This document shows, one piece after another, positions 1 to 12,079 of a stretch of DNA of 36,296 bases (positions are counted from its first letter, which is position 1; every line of letters starts with the position of its first letter). The stretch covers positions 1 to 36,296 of the forward strand of contig JAEUPE010000113.1 in NCBI GenBank assembly GCA_016790435.1, written 5' to 3'. The notes under the pieces were generated by a model. That model saw only the letters and a list, made by a program, of their open reading frames with translations, searched no databases and was not told the DNA's origin. Made by a program: the position numbers and the translations under genes. The stretch comes from Rubrivivax sp. (lineage in GTDB: Bacteria; Pseudomonadota; Gammaproteobacteria; Burkholderiales; Burkholderiaceae_C).

Positions 1-30
1 CAGTCCGGGGGACTGTTTGTGCCTGGCGAG

Positions 31-273
31 CGACCGGGCGCTTGCGCCCGGTGCGGCCTGCAAGGCGAGCAGCGCAGGGTTGGGGTCGGCGCGCGTACTC
101 GCGCGCTTCCAAGACTGACTCGCGAACACTGCCTGGGCGAAACGAGCGCAGCGAGTGAAGCGAGTTGTGAGCGCGACCCCAACCCGAGCAGCGCAAGGAA
201 GTCGGCGCGCAGCGCCGACCGCCGCAGCTAAGCCCCGCCGCTCTGCCGCCCGCGGCCTTGCCCGCGCGGGCGG
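31..273. repeat. Stem-loop-rich non-coding element
   Basis: No convincing gene is seen in the first 354 bases. The stretch is full of exact inverted repeats: 33-41 with 44-52 (9 bp), 89-95 with 100-106 (7 bp), 201-208 with 212-219 (8 bp) and 246-254 with 265-273 (9 bp). A longer-range 12-bp pair, 77-88 with 174-185, encloses the second hairpin. Two direct repeats are also present: 66-76 equals 185-195 (11 bp) and 85-94 equals 201-210 (10 bp). Short open frames here are arginine/alanine/serine-rich and look like GC shadows. The last hairpin lies about 80 bases beyond the stop of the dienelactone hydrolase gene and could end that transcript, although no T-run follows. It could be a REP/MITE-like intergenic repeat or a structured RNA; the sequence alone does not decide. 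Confidence 0.55.
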
Positions 274-354
274 TCGATCCCAAACGCATGCACAGACGCC
301 ACCGACGCGTGCCCCTGCCTGATCTCTGGTTCACGCGAGCTCAGGAGTTCGGAA

Positions 355-1053
355 TCAGAACAGCTTCGCCGCCAGAAACGACAACGCCCGCCCATGCGCG
401 AGCGCCGCGCTGGCAGCGTGGTACGACCCGCGTGCCCAGCAGTTGAAGCCGTGGTGCGCGTCGGCGTAGACGTGCACTTCCGCGCGCTCCGGCCCCATCG
501 CCTGCCGCACCGAGGCCACGGCCTGCGGCGGGATGTGGTCGTCGTGGCCGGCGTAGTGGAACTGCATCGGGCACCGCACGCTGGCCGCGTACTGCAGGTT
601 CATGTGGATGCCACCGCCGTAGTAGGCCACCGCCGCGTCCACTCCTGCGGTCGCTGCGGCGAACCATGCCATGCGCCCGCCCATGCAGTAGCCCACCGTG
701 CCGATCTTCGACGCACCCACTTCCGCCCGGGCGCGCAGCACACGCGCGGCGATGCCGATGTCGGCGATCGCCTGCTCGGCCGTGTAGGCCGTCATCAGCG
801 CGCGCGCCTGCGTCATGTCGGCGCCTTCGTAGCCGAGCTCGACCCGAGGCGCCTCGCGCCAGAAGAGGTCGGGTGCGAGGACCACGAAGCCATCGAGCGC
901 GTACTGGTCGGCCACGGCGCGGATGTGCTCGTTGACGCCGAAGATCTCCTGCATGAGCAGGATGCCCGGCCCGCGCCGCGCCGGCGGCAGCGCAAGATAG
1001 CCGGCATAGCCGGGGGCGAGGTCGATCCAGGCGCGCTGTACGGGGTCGGTCAT
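355..1053 (-). CDS. Dienelactone hydrolase family protein
   Basis: Cytoplasmic alpha/beta hydrolase of 232 residues, the usual length for the dienelactone hydrolase (carboxymethylenebutenolidase-like) family. The catalytic triad is visible: nucleophile Cys123 in GYCMGG, an Asp at 171/172 in GHDDHIP and His201 in HHGF. The family's conserved Glu appears as Glu36 in QEIFGVN. The ATG at 1053 has a GGGAGA ribosome site about eight bases upstream. The family hydrolyses the lactone ring of dienelactones in chlorocatechol breakdown, but many members act on other esters or lactones. No aromatic-degradation genes lie nearby, so the substrate is unknown. The gene is the last of the minus-strand run, 139 bases after ruvC, and may have its own promoter. 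Confidence 0.9.
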   Translation of the reverse strand: MTDPVQRAWIDLAPGYAGYLALPPARRGPGILLMQEIFGVNEHIRAVADQYALDGFVVLAPDLFWREAPRVELGYEGADMTQARALMTAYTAEQAIADIGIAARVLRARAEVGASKIGTVGYCMGGRMAWFAAATAGVDAAVAYYGGGIHMNLQYAASVRCPMQFHYAGHDDHIPPQAVASVRQAMGPERAEVHVYADAHHGFNCWARGSYHAASAALAHGRALSFLAAKLF

Positions 1054-1192
1054 TCAGTGTCTCCCATCTGGCTGTGTTTCGGGTTCGGGTTCCTGCCCGG
1101 GTTCGGTGCTGGTCGCGAGGCGGGCGCCGCGGTCCTCAGGCGCTCCGGCCGGGGTCGATCAAGCAACCCGTCCCGAATGATCGCGCAGCCCG

Positions 1193-1753
1193 TCAGTAGA
1201 CACGACTCTTGCGGTATTGCGCATGGGCGCGCGGCGCCAGCGGCGTGGCACCGGCCAACGCCGCCAGCACCGTCGAAGCATGCGCGTGGGCGATGCACAG
1301 CCCCAGCGCGTCGGCCGCGTCCTTGCCCGGCAGGCCGGGCAGCTTGAGCAGCCGGCGCACCATCTCCTGCACCTGCGCCTTGTTGGCCAGGCCGTGGCCG
1401 ACGACGGCCTTCTTCATCTGCAGCGCCGTGTACTCGGCCACCGGCAGGTCGCCGCGCACGAGGCCGGCCAGCGCCGCGCCGCGCGCCTGGCCGAGCAGCA
1501 ACGTGCTCTGCGGATTGACGTTGACGAAGACGATCTCGGCCGCCGCACAGTCGGGCGCATAGCGCTCCACCACCTCGCACACACCCTCGAAGATGATCTT
1601 CAGGCGCAGCGGCAACTGGCCACGCGGCGCATCCAGGGTGCTGATGGTGCCGCTGGCCACGTAGGCCAGGCGCGCGCCCTGCGCCTCGATGACGCCGAAG
1701 CCCGTGCGCTGCAGGCCGGGGTCGATGCCGAGGATGCGCACGGGGGCCGCCAC
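1193..1753 (-). CDS. ruvC: Crossover junction endodeoxyribonuclease RuvC
   Basis: Holliday-junction resolvase that cuts four-way DNA junctions together with the RuvAB branch-migration motor. The 186-residue product has all four acidic active-site residues: Asp11 in GIDPG, Glu73 in AEIVFVN, and Asp145 and Asp148 in KDAADALG. The start is a GTG at 1753, one base after the TAG of the cytidylyltransferase gene, so translation is probably coupled. ruvA and ruvB are not next to it; a dienelactone hydrolase gene follows instead. The dusB-fis-purH block that commonly precedes ruvC in related bacteria lies about 17 kb away on the same strand. Confidence 0.95.
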   Translation of the reverse strand: MAAPVRILGIDPGLQRTGFGVIEAQGARLAYVASGTISTLDAPRGQLPLRLKIIFEGVCEVVERYAPDCAAAEIVFVNVNPQSTLLLGQARGAALAGLVRGDLPVAEYTALQMKKAVVGHGLANKAQVQEMVRRLLKLPGLPGKDAADALGLCIAHAHASTVLAALAGATPLAPRAHAQYRKSRVY

Positions 1754-1754
1754 G

Positions 1755-2723
1755 CTAGACGAAGTACCAGCGCACGGAGTGGAAGAACACCGGCGCCGCG
1801 AAGCACAGCGGCGCCACGCGGTCGAGCAGGCCCACCGCCCCGGTGATCGACGGCCGGTTGCCCCACCAGCGCACGCCGGCGTCCTTCTTCAGCGCCCGCA
1901 TCACCAGCTCACCCAGCGAGCCGCAACCGCCCGCCACGGTCGCCATCACCGCCGCGCGCAACGGATCCACGGGCGTGATCCAGAACAGCGCCGCACCGAC
2001 GATGGCCGACGCCGCCACGCCGAGGCCGAAGGCGCGCAGCGAGAAGCTGCGGTCGATCTGCCGCGCCAGCGGGCGACGGCGCAGGCTGCGGCTGGCGATC
2101 TCCTGCACCACCTGCGCCGCCGCCACCACCATCACGAGGAAGAAGACGAGGAAGGCGCCGCGCCCTTCGTAGCCGCGAAACTCCAGCAGCAGCAGCGCCG
2201 GCGCGTGCGAGAGCCCGAACACGCAGACCATGATGCCCCACTGGATCTTGGCATTGCGCTCGAGGAAGCGGCCGGGGTCGCCGGCGAGCGCGCTCGCCAC
2301 CGGGATGGCCAGGAACGCGTAGACGGGCACGAAGACGCTGAAGAGGTCGAAGCGCCTCAAGCCCACGAGCAGGTACTGCAGCGGCAGGATGGCGAAGAAG
2401 GCGAGGATGAGCCCGCGATGGTCGGCCCGCCGCGTGTGCACGAGCGTGATGAACTCGCGCAGCGCCAGGAACGAGAAGATGCCGAAGCCGAGCGTGGCAC
2501 CCACCGGCCCGGAGATCCACGCCAGCCAGAAGACCAAGGCGCCGACCCACACCGCGCGCAGGTCACGCTGCAGGGCCAGTCGCCGCTCGCGCCCCGCTTC
2601 GTCGCCCACCGGCTTGAGCGACACGACCCCGACGACGAGGCTCGCGAGCACGAGCAGCCCGAAGAGCGAGACGAAGAGCAGCGCGACCTGGCCCGAGGCG
2701 TCGAGACTGCGCAGTTGTTCCAT
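1755..2723 (-). CDS. Phosphatidate cytidylyltransferase (CdsA-type membrane protein)
   Basis: Predicted CDP-diacylglycerol synthase, which makes CDP-diacylglycerol from phosphatidate and CTP for phospholipid synthesis at the inner membrane. The 322-residue protein has many hydrophobic segments (about residues 12-36, 58-95, 105-121, 128-147, 161-180, 189-206 and 231-249). A CTP_transf_1-like signature spans residues 269-304, with [15 protein letters not shown], then GAVGLLDRV. The signature's usual HGG is not present in that form, so this is a divergent family member and may not be the genome's only cdsA. It lies 22 bases after the acyltransferase gene that makes its substrate and one base before ruvC. 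The ATG at 2723 has only a weak ribosome site. Confidence 0.82.
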   Translation of the reverse strand: MEQLRSLDASGQVALLFVSLFGLLVLASLVVGVVSLKPVGDEAGRERRLALQRDLRAVWVGALVFWLAWISGPVGATLGFGIFSFLALREFITLVHTRRADHRGLILAFFAILPLQYLLVGLRRFDLFSVFVPVYAFLAIPVASALAGDPGRFLERNAKIQWGIMVCVFGLSHAPALLLLEFRGYEGRGAFLVFFLVMVVAAAQVVQEIASRSLRRRPLARQIDRSFSLRAFGLGVAASAIVGAALFWITPVDPLRAAVMATVAGGCGSLGELVMRALKKDAGVRWWGNRPSITGAVGLLDRVAPLCFAAPVFFHSVRWYFV

Positions 2724-2745
2724 CGGCTTGGCGTGCCCTGCCGAC

Positions 2746-3366
2746 TCAGGCCACGCGTGGCCGCTCGGCCAGCACGGCTGCGCGCGCGCGCTCGAGGAAG
2801 GCGCGCTTGTCCTCGCCGGCCTGCAGCAGGATCGGCGCGCCGAAAGTGACCGTGCAGAGGATGGGCACCGGCACCACCTCGCCCTTGGGCATGACGCGCT
2901 GCACGTTGTCGATCCATGCCGGCACCAGCGGCACCTGCGGGAACTGCTCGGCGAGGTGGAAGAGGCCGCTCTTGAACGGCATCGGCTCGCCCTTGGCGCT
3001 GCGCGTGCCTTCGGGGAAGATGACGAGCGAGTCGCCCGCCTTCAACGCCTCGACCAGCGGCTCGAGGGGGTCCTCGTCGGCCGTGCGTTGCCTGGCGACG
3101 TACACCGCGTTGAACACCCGGCTGGTCAGCCAGGTCTTGAACGGCGTCTTCGTCCAGTAGTCGCGCGCCGCGATCGGCCGTGTCGTCGCGCGCAGGTCGT
3201 GCGGCAGCGCCGCCCAGATCAGCACCCAGTCGAGGTGGCTCTGGTGGTTGGCGAAGTAGATGCGCTGCTCGGCCTTGGGCGGGCAGCCGCGCCAGTGCCC
3301 CTGGGCACCGGTGATGAGCCGCGCGATGAACGCGAGCAGCATGCCCATGAGCGCGGCCGAAGACAT
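2746..3366 (-). CDS. 1-acyl-sn-glycerol-3-phosphate acyltransferase (PlsC-type)
   Basis: Acyltransferase that adds the second acyl chain to lysophosphatidate, giving phosphatidate. The 206-residue protein has the catalytic HX4D motif as NHQSHLD (His41, Asp46) and the substrate-binding motif FPEGTRS at residues 117-123. A short hydrophobic N-terminus (about residues 5-18) may anchor it to the membrane. It is shorter than typical PlsC (about 240 residues). Its neighbour encodes the next step, the cytidylyltransferase, which supports a phospholipid role over acylation of lipid A or another lipid. No clear ribosome site precedes the ATG at 3366. The 87-base gap to the PilZ gene is the widest inside this run. 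Confidence 0.88.
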   Translation of the reverse strand: MSSAALMGMLLAFIARLITGAQGHWRGCPPKAEQRIYFANHQSHLDWVLIWAALPHDLRATTRPIAARDYWTKTPFKTWLTSRVFNAVYVARQRTADEDPLEPLVEALKAGDSLVIFPEGTRSAKGEPMPFKSGLFHLAEQFPQVPLVPAWIDNVQRVMPKGEVVPVPILCTVTFGAPILLQAGEDKRAFLERARAAVLAERPRVA

Positions 3367-3453
3367 GCGGCGATGCTAGTGCACGCCTGAGCGGGGCCGG
3401 ACCGGTGGATGGGTGGTGGCGCCAGGCACCCGCATGGCGCCGGCCGCCGCGGG

Positions 3454-4332
3454 TCAATCGGCTGCGAGGGCGGGCAACATCGAAGGAGCAGGCGCGACGG
3501 CAGCCGCGGCGGACGCCTCCGGGCCCGCCTGCGCCAGCCAGCGCCGCAGCGCCAGTTGCCCCGCTGCGGACATGTTCTCCCAACGACATCCGATCCGGTG
3601 CGCATTGCGGCCGAGCGCCGCCACGTGCTGCACGCGTGCGTCGGCCACGATGACCTGCGTGTCGTCCAGTTCCAGTTCCACGCGCGGCAGGTCGCTGCCG
3701 GGCGCCGGGGGCACCACGCCGGCCGGCAGCATGACCGCGCAGCCGAGTTCGCTGATGTCGAGCACGCGCAGGTTGCGCGTGCTCACCAGGTAGTGGCCAC
3801 CGCAGAAGCGCACCACCGGCCCGCGCGACGGCGGCCGCGCCGCCCCCGTCACGACGCGGGGCGCCAGCCGGCGCGAGGTGCGATAGATCTCGCGCGGCCA
3901 TCGCGCCTGGATGAGAAAGCGCTCACCCCGCTCGACCCGCTCACCCGGCGCATGCGCACCTGCCAGCCCCTTCGAGCGCGCGACTCCCGTGCCCTCGCGC
4001 GCCGCGCAGGGCGCGGCGAGCACGAACTGCACGCGCAAGCCGTGCAGCAGCGCAGCGGCCCAGGCCGGGCGCCCCTGCAGGGCGCGCGCGATGGCGATGC
4101 CGTCATCGTGGCTCGCCAGCACGAGTTGCTGTTGCATCAGGTCGACGAACTGCAGCGTGGCCGTGACGCCACGGGTGCCGGCCGCGCCCACGTGCAGCGC
4201 GAGAGCGCGATCGCAGAGCTCGCGCAGCACTTCGGCGTGCAGCGTGCCTTCGTCGTCAGGGCGGCTGACACGCCAGCCCACCGCCTCGAACGGATCCTCG
4301 ATGTCGGCCAGCGGCACGTGCACGGCGCCCAT
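3454..4332 (-). CDS. PilZ domain cyclic-di-GMP receptor, YcgR-like
   Basis: Predicted cyclic-di-GMP effector of 292 residues. The N-terminal half (about 1-140) resembles the flagellar-brake (YcgR) N domain. A PilZ domain follows from about residue 145, with the two ligand-binding motifs intact: RxxxR as Arg147-Glu-Ile-Tyr-Arg151, and D/NxSxxG as Asp192-Ile-Ser-Glu-Leu-Gly197. The C-terminal tail is alanine/proline-rich. YcgR-type proteins slow the flagellar motor when cyclic-di-GMP rises; that role here is inferred. The gene starts 10 bases after the stop of the GGDEF-EAL gene, so an enzyme controlling cyclic-di-GMP and a receptor for it are probably made together. A TGAGG ribosome site precedes the ATG. 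Confidence 0.82.
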   Translation of the reverse strand: MGAVHVPLADIEDPFEAVGWRVSRPDDEGTLHAEVLRELCDRALALHVGAAGTRGVTATLQFVDLMQQQLVLASHDDGIAIARALQGRPAWAAALLHGLRVQFVLAAPCAAREGTGVARSKGLAGAHAPGERVERGERFLIQARWPREIYRTSRRLAPRVVTGAARPPSRGPVVRFCGGHYLVSTRNLRVLDISELGCAVMLPAGVVPPAPGSDLPRVELELDDTQVIVADARVQHVAALGRNAHRIGCRWENMSAAGQLALRRWLAQAGPEASAAAAVAPAPSMLPALAAD

Positions 4333-4342
4333 GTCTGCAGCC

Positions 4343-6621
4343 TCACATCACCGGGATGGGGTCGAGCGCGCCGTGCGAGCTGAACAGGCTCTCGATCTGC
4401 GCGCGGCGGAGCAGCAGCCGCTCGAACTCCGGCACGCTCACGGCGCGGCTGGTGAGGAAGCCCTGGTACTCGTCGCAACGCACCGACTGCAGGAAGGCAA
4501 GCTGGGCGGGTGTCTCCACGCCCTCGGCCACCACCTTCAGCTTGAGGCTGTGCGCGAGCGCCACGATGGCGCTGACGATCGCCGCGTCGTCGGGATCGGT
4601 CTCGAGGTCGCGCACGAACGAACGGTCGATCTTCAGCGCCGCGATCGGCAGCTTCTTCAGGTAGCTCATCGACGAGTAGCCGGTGCCGAAGTCGTCGATC
4701 GACAGCGTCACGCCCATCGCGGCGAGCTCCTGCGCGATGCTCACGCTCAGCTCCGGGTCGGCGAGCAGGATCGATTCGGTGACCTCGATCTCCAGGCAGC
4801 TCGCCGGCACGCCCTGCTCGGCGAGCGCCTGCGCCACGCGCGCCGGCAGGCCACGCTCGCGCAGGTGCGTGGAAGCCAGGTTCACGGCGATGGGCACCGG
4901 GTTCAGCCCGGCCGCCACCCAGGCGGCACTCTGCCGGCAGACGGTCTGGATGGCCCACTCGCCGATCGGGATCACGAGGCCGGCGTCCTCGACGAGCGGG
5001 ATGAACTCGGCCGGCGGCAGCAGGCCGCGCTCGGGGTCCTGCCAGCGGATGAGCGCCTCGGCGCCGACGATGCGCCCGCTCACCACGTCCACACGCGGCT
5101 GGTAGTGCAGCACGAACTCGTTGCGCTCGAGCGCGCGGCGCAGACGCGTCTCCATGTGCAGGCGGTCGAGCGCCCGCGCGTTCATCGAGCGGTCGTAGAG
5201 CTGGAAGCCGCCGCGGCCGGCCGCCTTGGCGCGGTACATGGCCGTGTCGGCGTTCATCAGCAGGGTGTCGATGTCGGTGCCGTCCTCGGGGTACGAAGCG
5301 ACGCCGACGCTGCCGCCGACGAACACCTCGGTGCCCTGCACGACGATGGGCTCGGCGAGCGTGCGCACCAGGCGCTGCGCGACGCCGGCGACGTTCTCGG
5401 GCATCTGCACGTCGGTGAGCATGACGATGAACTCGTCGCCGCCCAGGCGGGCGATGTGCTGCACCGCTGCATCGGCCGCCTCGGCGGGCTCGCTGCCGTT
5501 GCGCGCCACCGAGTCGTGTGAGCGCAATGCCGCCGCCAGGCGCGAGCTCGCCTTGCACAGCAGCTCGTCGCCGGCACGGTGACCGAGCGTGTCGTTGACA
5601 CGCTTGAAGTTGTCGAGGTCGACGAACATGATCGCCAGCCGGCGGCCATGGCGCGCCGCCTGCGCCAGCGCGCGCTCGAGCTGCTCGACGAAGAGCAGCC
5701 GGTTCGGCAGCCCCGTGAGCGGGTCGTAGTAGGCGAGGCGACGGATCTGTTCCTCGGCGTCCTTGCGGCGCGTGATGTCGTGCACCACGCCGGCCAGGCG
5801 CAGCGCCTGGCCCTCGGCGCCGCGCTCGGCCACCTCGACCTGCTGGTGCACGTGGCGCACCCGACCGTCGGCCAGCAGCATGCGGTGGTCGACGGCGAAA
5901 CCCTCACCCTGCGCCGCCGCGTTGGCGAAGGCGTTGTTCAGGCGCGGCGCATCCTCGGCATGCACGTCGGCGAAGAAGTCCTCGGGGCCGGTCGCGCGCT
6001 GCCCGCCGGCGTGGCCGAAGATGCGCCAGGCCTGTTCGGAGGAGCTGATGCGGTTGTCGCGGAGGTCCCACTCCCAGTCGCCCATCTCGCCGATGCGCTG
6101 CGCGTTGGACAGCCGGCGCTGGTTCTGCTGCAACTCGTCGATGGCGGCGCTGGCGCGCATCATGTAGCGCACCCGGTGCGGCAGCACGGCCCAGTTGATC
6201 GGCTTGGTGATGAAGTCGGTGGCGCCGGCCTCGAAGGCGCGTTCGATGGACGCGGTGTCGTCCAGGCCGGTCATCATCACCACGGGCACGCGCTCGCCGC
6301 CGGGCAGGTGGCGCAACTCGGCGCAGGCGGTGAAGCCGTCCATCACCGGCATGCTCACGTCGAGCAGCACGAGGTCGGGCATGCCGGCACGCATGGCGTC
6401 CAGGGCGGCCCGGCCATCGCCGGCTTCACTCACCGCGAAGCCCGCCTTGGTGAGCGTGGCGCGGGTCAGGCGGCGGCCGCCGGCGTCGTCGTCGACCACC
6501 AGCACATGTGGGCGCGAGGCGGCCACGGCGGCCACGGCGGCCCCGGCCGCCAAGGCCGCCGCAGGCGCAGCGCACGGTGCCGGCAGTGCCGCCGGCTTGG
6601 GGACGGGGGAGGCTTCGGTGT

Positions 6622-6625
<4 letters not shown>
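4343..6625 (-). CDS. Response regulator with REC-PAS-GGDEF-EAL domains
   Basis: Cytoplasmic two-component regulator of 760 residues that should make or break cyclic-di-GMP. Order: an alanine-rich leader (1-38), a receiver domain (39-155) with phospho-acceptor Asp89 and Lys141, a PAS domain (about 175-290), GGDEF (about 296-478) and EAL (about 485-745). The active loop GGDEF is intact at 395-399. The phosphodiesterase residues are also present: EALIR (523-527), Asn582, the Glu in EVTES, the Asp pair in IDDFGTGYS, Lys in KIDRSF, the Glu in AEGVET and the Gln in YQGF. About 18 extra residues (376-393) sit just before GGDEF. Both activities could work; the sequence does not tell which dominates. 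It overlaps the end of the kinase gene by four bases (ATGA), so that kinase is its likely partner. Confidence 0.93.
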
Positions 6626-8319
<1,694 letters not shown>

Positions 8320-8334
8320 GGCGTGCGGCAGTCG

Positions 8335-9743
<1,409 letters not shown>

Positions 9744-9747
<4 letters not shown>

Positions 9748-10526
9748 AGCGATCCCCAGGCGGTTTCGAGGCAGGGCCGTTCGGCGAAGTCGAACTCCCA
9801 GACTTCGGCGTTGCCGAGGTCCAGGCGTTCGCGCAAGCCGATCAGTTCGCCGAGCACGCGCCCGACGCCCTTGCTGCCGACGAGCAGCGGCCGCTCGGCC
9901 AGCTGCTGCTTGATCTTGCGCACGGCATCGGCCACGCGCCGGGTGAACTCGTCGTCCGACTCGCCGCCCGGCGGCGTCATGCGCGCCTCGAACCAGGGCT
10001 GCGTCTCGGCGATGGGCCGCAGGTTCCACTCACCCAGGCGGCGCTCGGAGAAGGCGGGCTGCACGAGCATCGTCACGCCCGGCAGGCTCCTGGCGATGAT
10101 GTCGGCCGTCTCGCGGTTGCGCCTCAGGTCGCTGGTGACGATCAGCTTCACCGGCGGCTCGAGCCGCGCGATGCGCTGCGCCACCGTCGCGGCCTGCGCG
10201 CGGCCCATGGCGGTGAGAGGCACGTCGAGGTCGCCGCCGCAGCGCAGACCGGCCAGGTTGGGCGCCGTGGCACCGTGGCGCACGAAGCGCAGGGGCAGGC
10301 GGTGGTCGACGAGGTCGGAGGTGGGAGACGCGGAGTTCGGCGCAGCGGTCAACACGGCAGTCGGCAGGAGGGTCGAGGATGAGAGGGCGCGCGCGGCGGG
10401 CACCGCCTTCGGCAGGCGTTCCGCATGGCACGACGGATGCGGCGGGCGCGACGAGCCCGACGAGCGCATGCGTGCGGCCGCGCGGGGCTTCGAGGGTCGG
10501 CGGGCGACCGCGTGCTCTTGTGGCAT
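9744..10526 (-). CDS. Histidine phosphatase (phosphoglycerate mutase-like) family protein, second His absent
   Basis: A 260-residue protein with a low-complexity, basic N-terminus (about 1-75) followed by a histidine-phosphatase fold. The catalytic start motif is present (FVRHGATAPN, Arg83-His84-Gly85), as are a TSDLRRNRETA segment and Glu161 in SERRLGEW. The usual second catalytic histidine (SHGG near the C-terminus) is replaced: the matching segment reads VGSKGVGRV with Lys219. Activity is therefore doubtful; it may be a binding or regulatory protein. The start used is the ATG at 10526, 13 bases after the hydrolase stop; a longer frame back to 10640 runs inside the hydrolase gene. It overlaps the kinase start by ATGA, so it may take part in that signalling pathway. 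Confidence 0.78.
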
Positions 10527-10539
10527 GGGAAAGCTCGGC

Positions 10540-11754
10540 TCAGCGCAGCGCGCTCGCCGGCGCGAACGGGATCGGGTTGCCGGGATAGGCGTCCCGCGCC
10601 GGCGCGTGCAGCACGCTCCACTCGGCGCCGGCCGGCACACCGCCGGCCAGCCACTGGCGGATGAAGTCGATCTGGTTGCGGTCGGCGAGCAGCGGCGTGT
10701 GACCGGTGTCGGGCACGTGCATCACGGCCACCGGCTTGCCGCGGCGCATGCGCTCGAGGGTCGGCAGCAGCAAGGCGTCGGACTGCATGCCGTGGATCAG
10801 CAGCACCGGGCAGTCAACGCTGCGCCATTGCGCCCACTGCACGACGCTGTGCCGCGACGTGCGGCGGTAGGCCTGCATGGCGCGCACGTCGTGGCGGTAG
10901 ACGCGGCCGCTCTCCTCGTCCGACCAGCGCGTCTGGTGGAACGAGAGGTTGAAGCGGATGTCGTCGCTGACCGGACCGTCGTTCTTGTTCGAGGCGCCCA
11001 CGCGGCGCAGCAGGTCGCCGGGGTTGCGGAACACGTAGTGCCGGGCGATGGCCTCGGCACGCCGCTTGCGCCGGCGCGCCGGGATGTGCGGGCCCACGTC
11101 GTTGAGGATCAGGCGCTCGATGAGCCCGGGGTGGTGCGAGATCAGCTCGATGGCAGCGGTGCCGCCCATCGACGACCCAAGGACCGTGACGCCCTGGCCG
11201 GCGGCGCGGGCGCCGCGCCGGCGGCCGCTTCGGGCGCCTGCACCGGCGCTGTCGAGGTGCAGGATCATCTGCCGCAGTTGCTCGGCATAGGTGGGGAGCG
11301 AGTAGTCCTCTTCCGCGGCCAGCCAGCCCGAGCGGCCACGCCCGAGCCAGTCCATGCAGATGACGCGATAGCGGTCGGCCAGGTCCGAGGCCAGGTAGTG
11401 GAAGCGCATGGCCACGTTGGCCACGCCACCGCAGCAGAGCAGGACCGGCGCGTCGGCCGCGCCCCACTCGGTGTAGGCCACGGGCGTGACATACGCACGC
11501 CGCAGGCGCCGGGGCGTGCCCGGTTGCAGCCGCGTCGGGTGTTCGTAGTCGAAGTGGCGCAGCTGGAAGTGGCCATGGAAACGACCGACCACACGGCTGG
11601 CCAGGGCCATGTACTCGTTCCACGAGCCCAGCGAGCGACGCTGGCCGGGCAGCGGCGGCTCCCAGGCCACGTCCGGCAGCGCGCCGCCCAGCGGGGCAGG
11701 CACGGTGTCACCGAACTCGGCCTGGCGCGCAACGACATTGAGCTGCGCTCTCAT
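10540..11754 (-). CDS. Alpha/beta hydrolase
   Basis: A 404-residue alpha/beta-hydrolase-fold protein with the triad Ser195 in GSSMGG, probably Asp325 in GMQSDAL and His351 in DTGHTP. The oxyanion-hole region is LLCCGGVAN. An extra N-terminal region of about 85 residues and a Gly/Arg-rich insert (about 170-187) just before the nucleophile strand set it apart from minimal family members. The substrate cannot be read from the sequence. It heads the minus-strand run, 13 bases before the phosphatase-like gene, and its ATG overlaps the stop of a possible leader ORF as ATGA. No signal peptide is seen, so it is probably cytoplasmic. Confidence 0.88.
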   Translation of the reverse strand: MRAQLNVVARQAEFGDTVPAPLGGALPDVAWEPPLPGQRRSLGSWNEYMALASRVVGRFHGHFQLRHFDYEHPTRLQPGTPRRLRRAYVTPVAYTEWGAADAPVLLCCGGVANVAMRFHYLASDLADRYRVICMDWLGRGRSGWLAAEEDYSLPTYAEQLRQMILHLDSAGAGARSGRRRGARAAGQGVTVLGSSMGGTAAIELISHHPGLIERLILNDVGPHIPARRRKRRAEAIARHYVFRNPGDLLRRVGASNKNDGPVSDDIRFNLSFHQTRWSDEESGRVYRHDVRAMQAYRRTSRHSVVQWAQWRSVDCPVLLIHGMQSDALLLPTLERMRRGKPVAVMHVPDTGHTPLLADRNQIDFIRQWLAGGVPAGAEWSVLHAPARDAYPGNPIPFAPASALR

Positions 11755-11852
11755 CGGCTGGCCCTCGCGGCCGGGCGCCGGCCGCAGGCTGGGCCGGCAG
11801 GCGCGGCCGAAGGGCCTGCCGCTCGCTCTCGTGTGGTTGCTTGGAGGTTCAT
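11751..11852 (-). CDS. Possible 33-residue leader ORF upstream of the alpha/beta hydrolase
   Basis: A short frame beginning MNLQATTRER and ending in an alanine/arginine-rich tail. Its ATG at 11852 follows a leader (caggaacaagaacc) nearly identical to the one before the divergent sensor gene at 12080. Its TGA overlaps the hydrolase ATG as ATGA, which would couple the two. The composition is what random GC-rich sequence also gives, so it may not be a true peptide. It could be a leader peptide or simply an entry site for ribosomes. Confidence 0.35.
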   Translation of the reverse strand: MNLQATTRERAAGPSAAPAGPACGRRPAARASR

Positions 11853-11854
11853 GG

Positions 11855-12077
11855 TTCTTGTTCCTGTCCGCCCTTCGGCCCCTTCGCCGGAACGGCCGTC
11901 AGGGCTGGTATCGGAGTGCCCCGGACCGACTTGAGCGGAAATGACGCCGCTTCTCCACCGATTGCCGGCCGGCGCCGCTGGCAGCCTCGGGGGCATCAAG
12001 TTGGCACCCGTTTTGCCGAAAGCACCGGGGCCGCCTCTGGCGCACAAAACCGCCGGATTCGCAGGCAGGAACAAGAA
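11855..12077. repeat. 12-bp inverted repeat forming mirrored translation leaders
   Basis: Positions 11855-11866 and 12066-12077 are exact inverted copies. Each lies directly upstream of an ATG pointing outward: 11852 on the minus strand and 12080 on the plus strand. Each carries an AGGA ribosome-site-like core. The stretch between them holds the sigma-54 element and no gene, so this is the shared divergent control region of about 225 bases. The pairing may reflect a duplicated leader rather than a hairpin, since the arms are 199 bases apart. Confidence 0.6.
12001..12017 (+). promoter_or_regulatory. Sigma-54 (RpoN) -24/-12 promoter
   Basis: The element ttggcacccgttttgcc matches the RpoN consensus TGGCAC-N5-TTGC. 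The -24 GG (12003-12004) and the -12 GC (12015-12016) are separated by exactly ten bases, as required. Transcription would begin near 12028, about 50 bases before the ATG at 12080. Such promoters need an AAA+ enhancer-binding activator; none is encoded in this window. Confidence 0.65.
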
Positions 12078-12079
12078 GC

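Noticed and set aside
376-1000. Plus-strand frames opposite the dienelactone hydrolase
   Set aside because: The minus-strand frame has a complete catalytic triad; the opposite frames are His/Arg/Ala-rich shadows.
10527-10640. Longer N-terminus for the histidine-phosphatase-like protein
   Set aside because: It would lie inside the hydrolase coding sequence and adds only arginine-rich residues; the ATG at 10526 just after the hydrolase stop is more likely.
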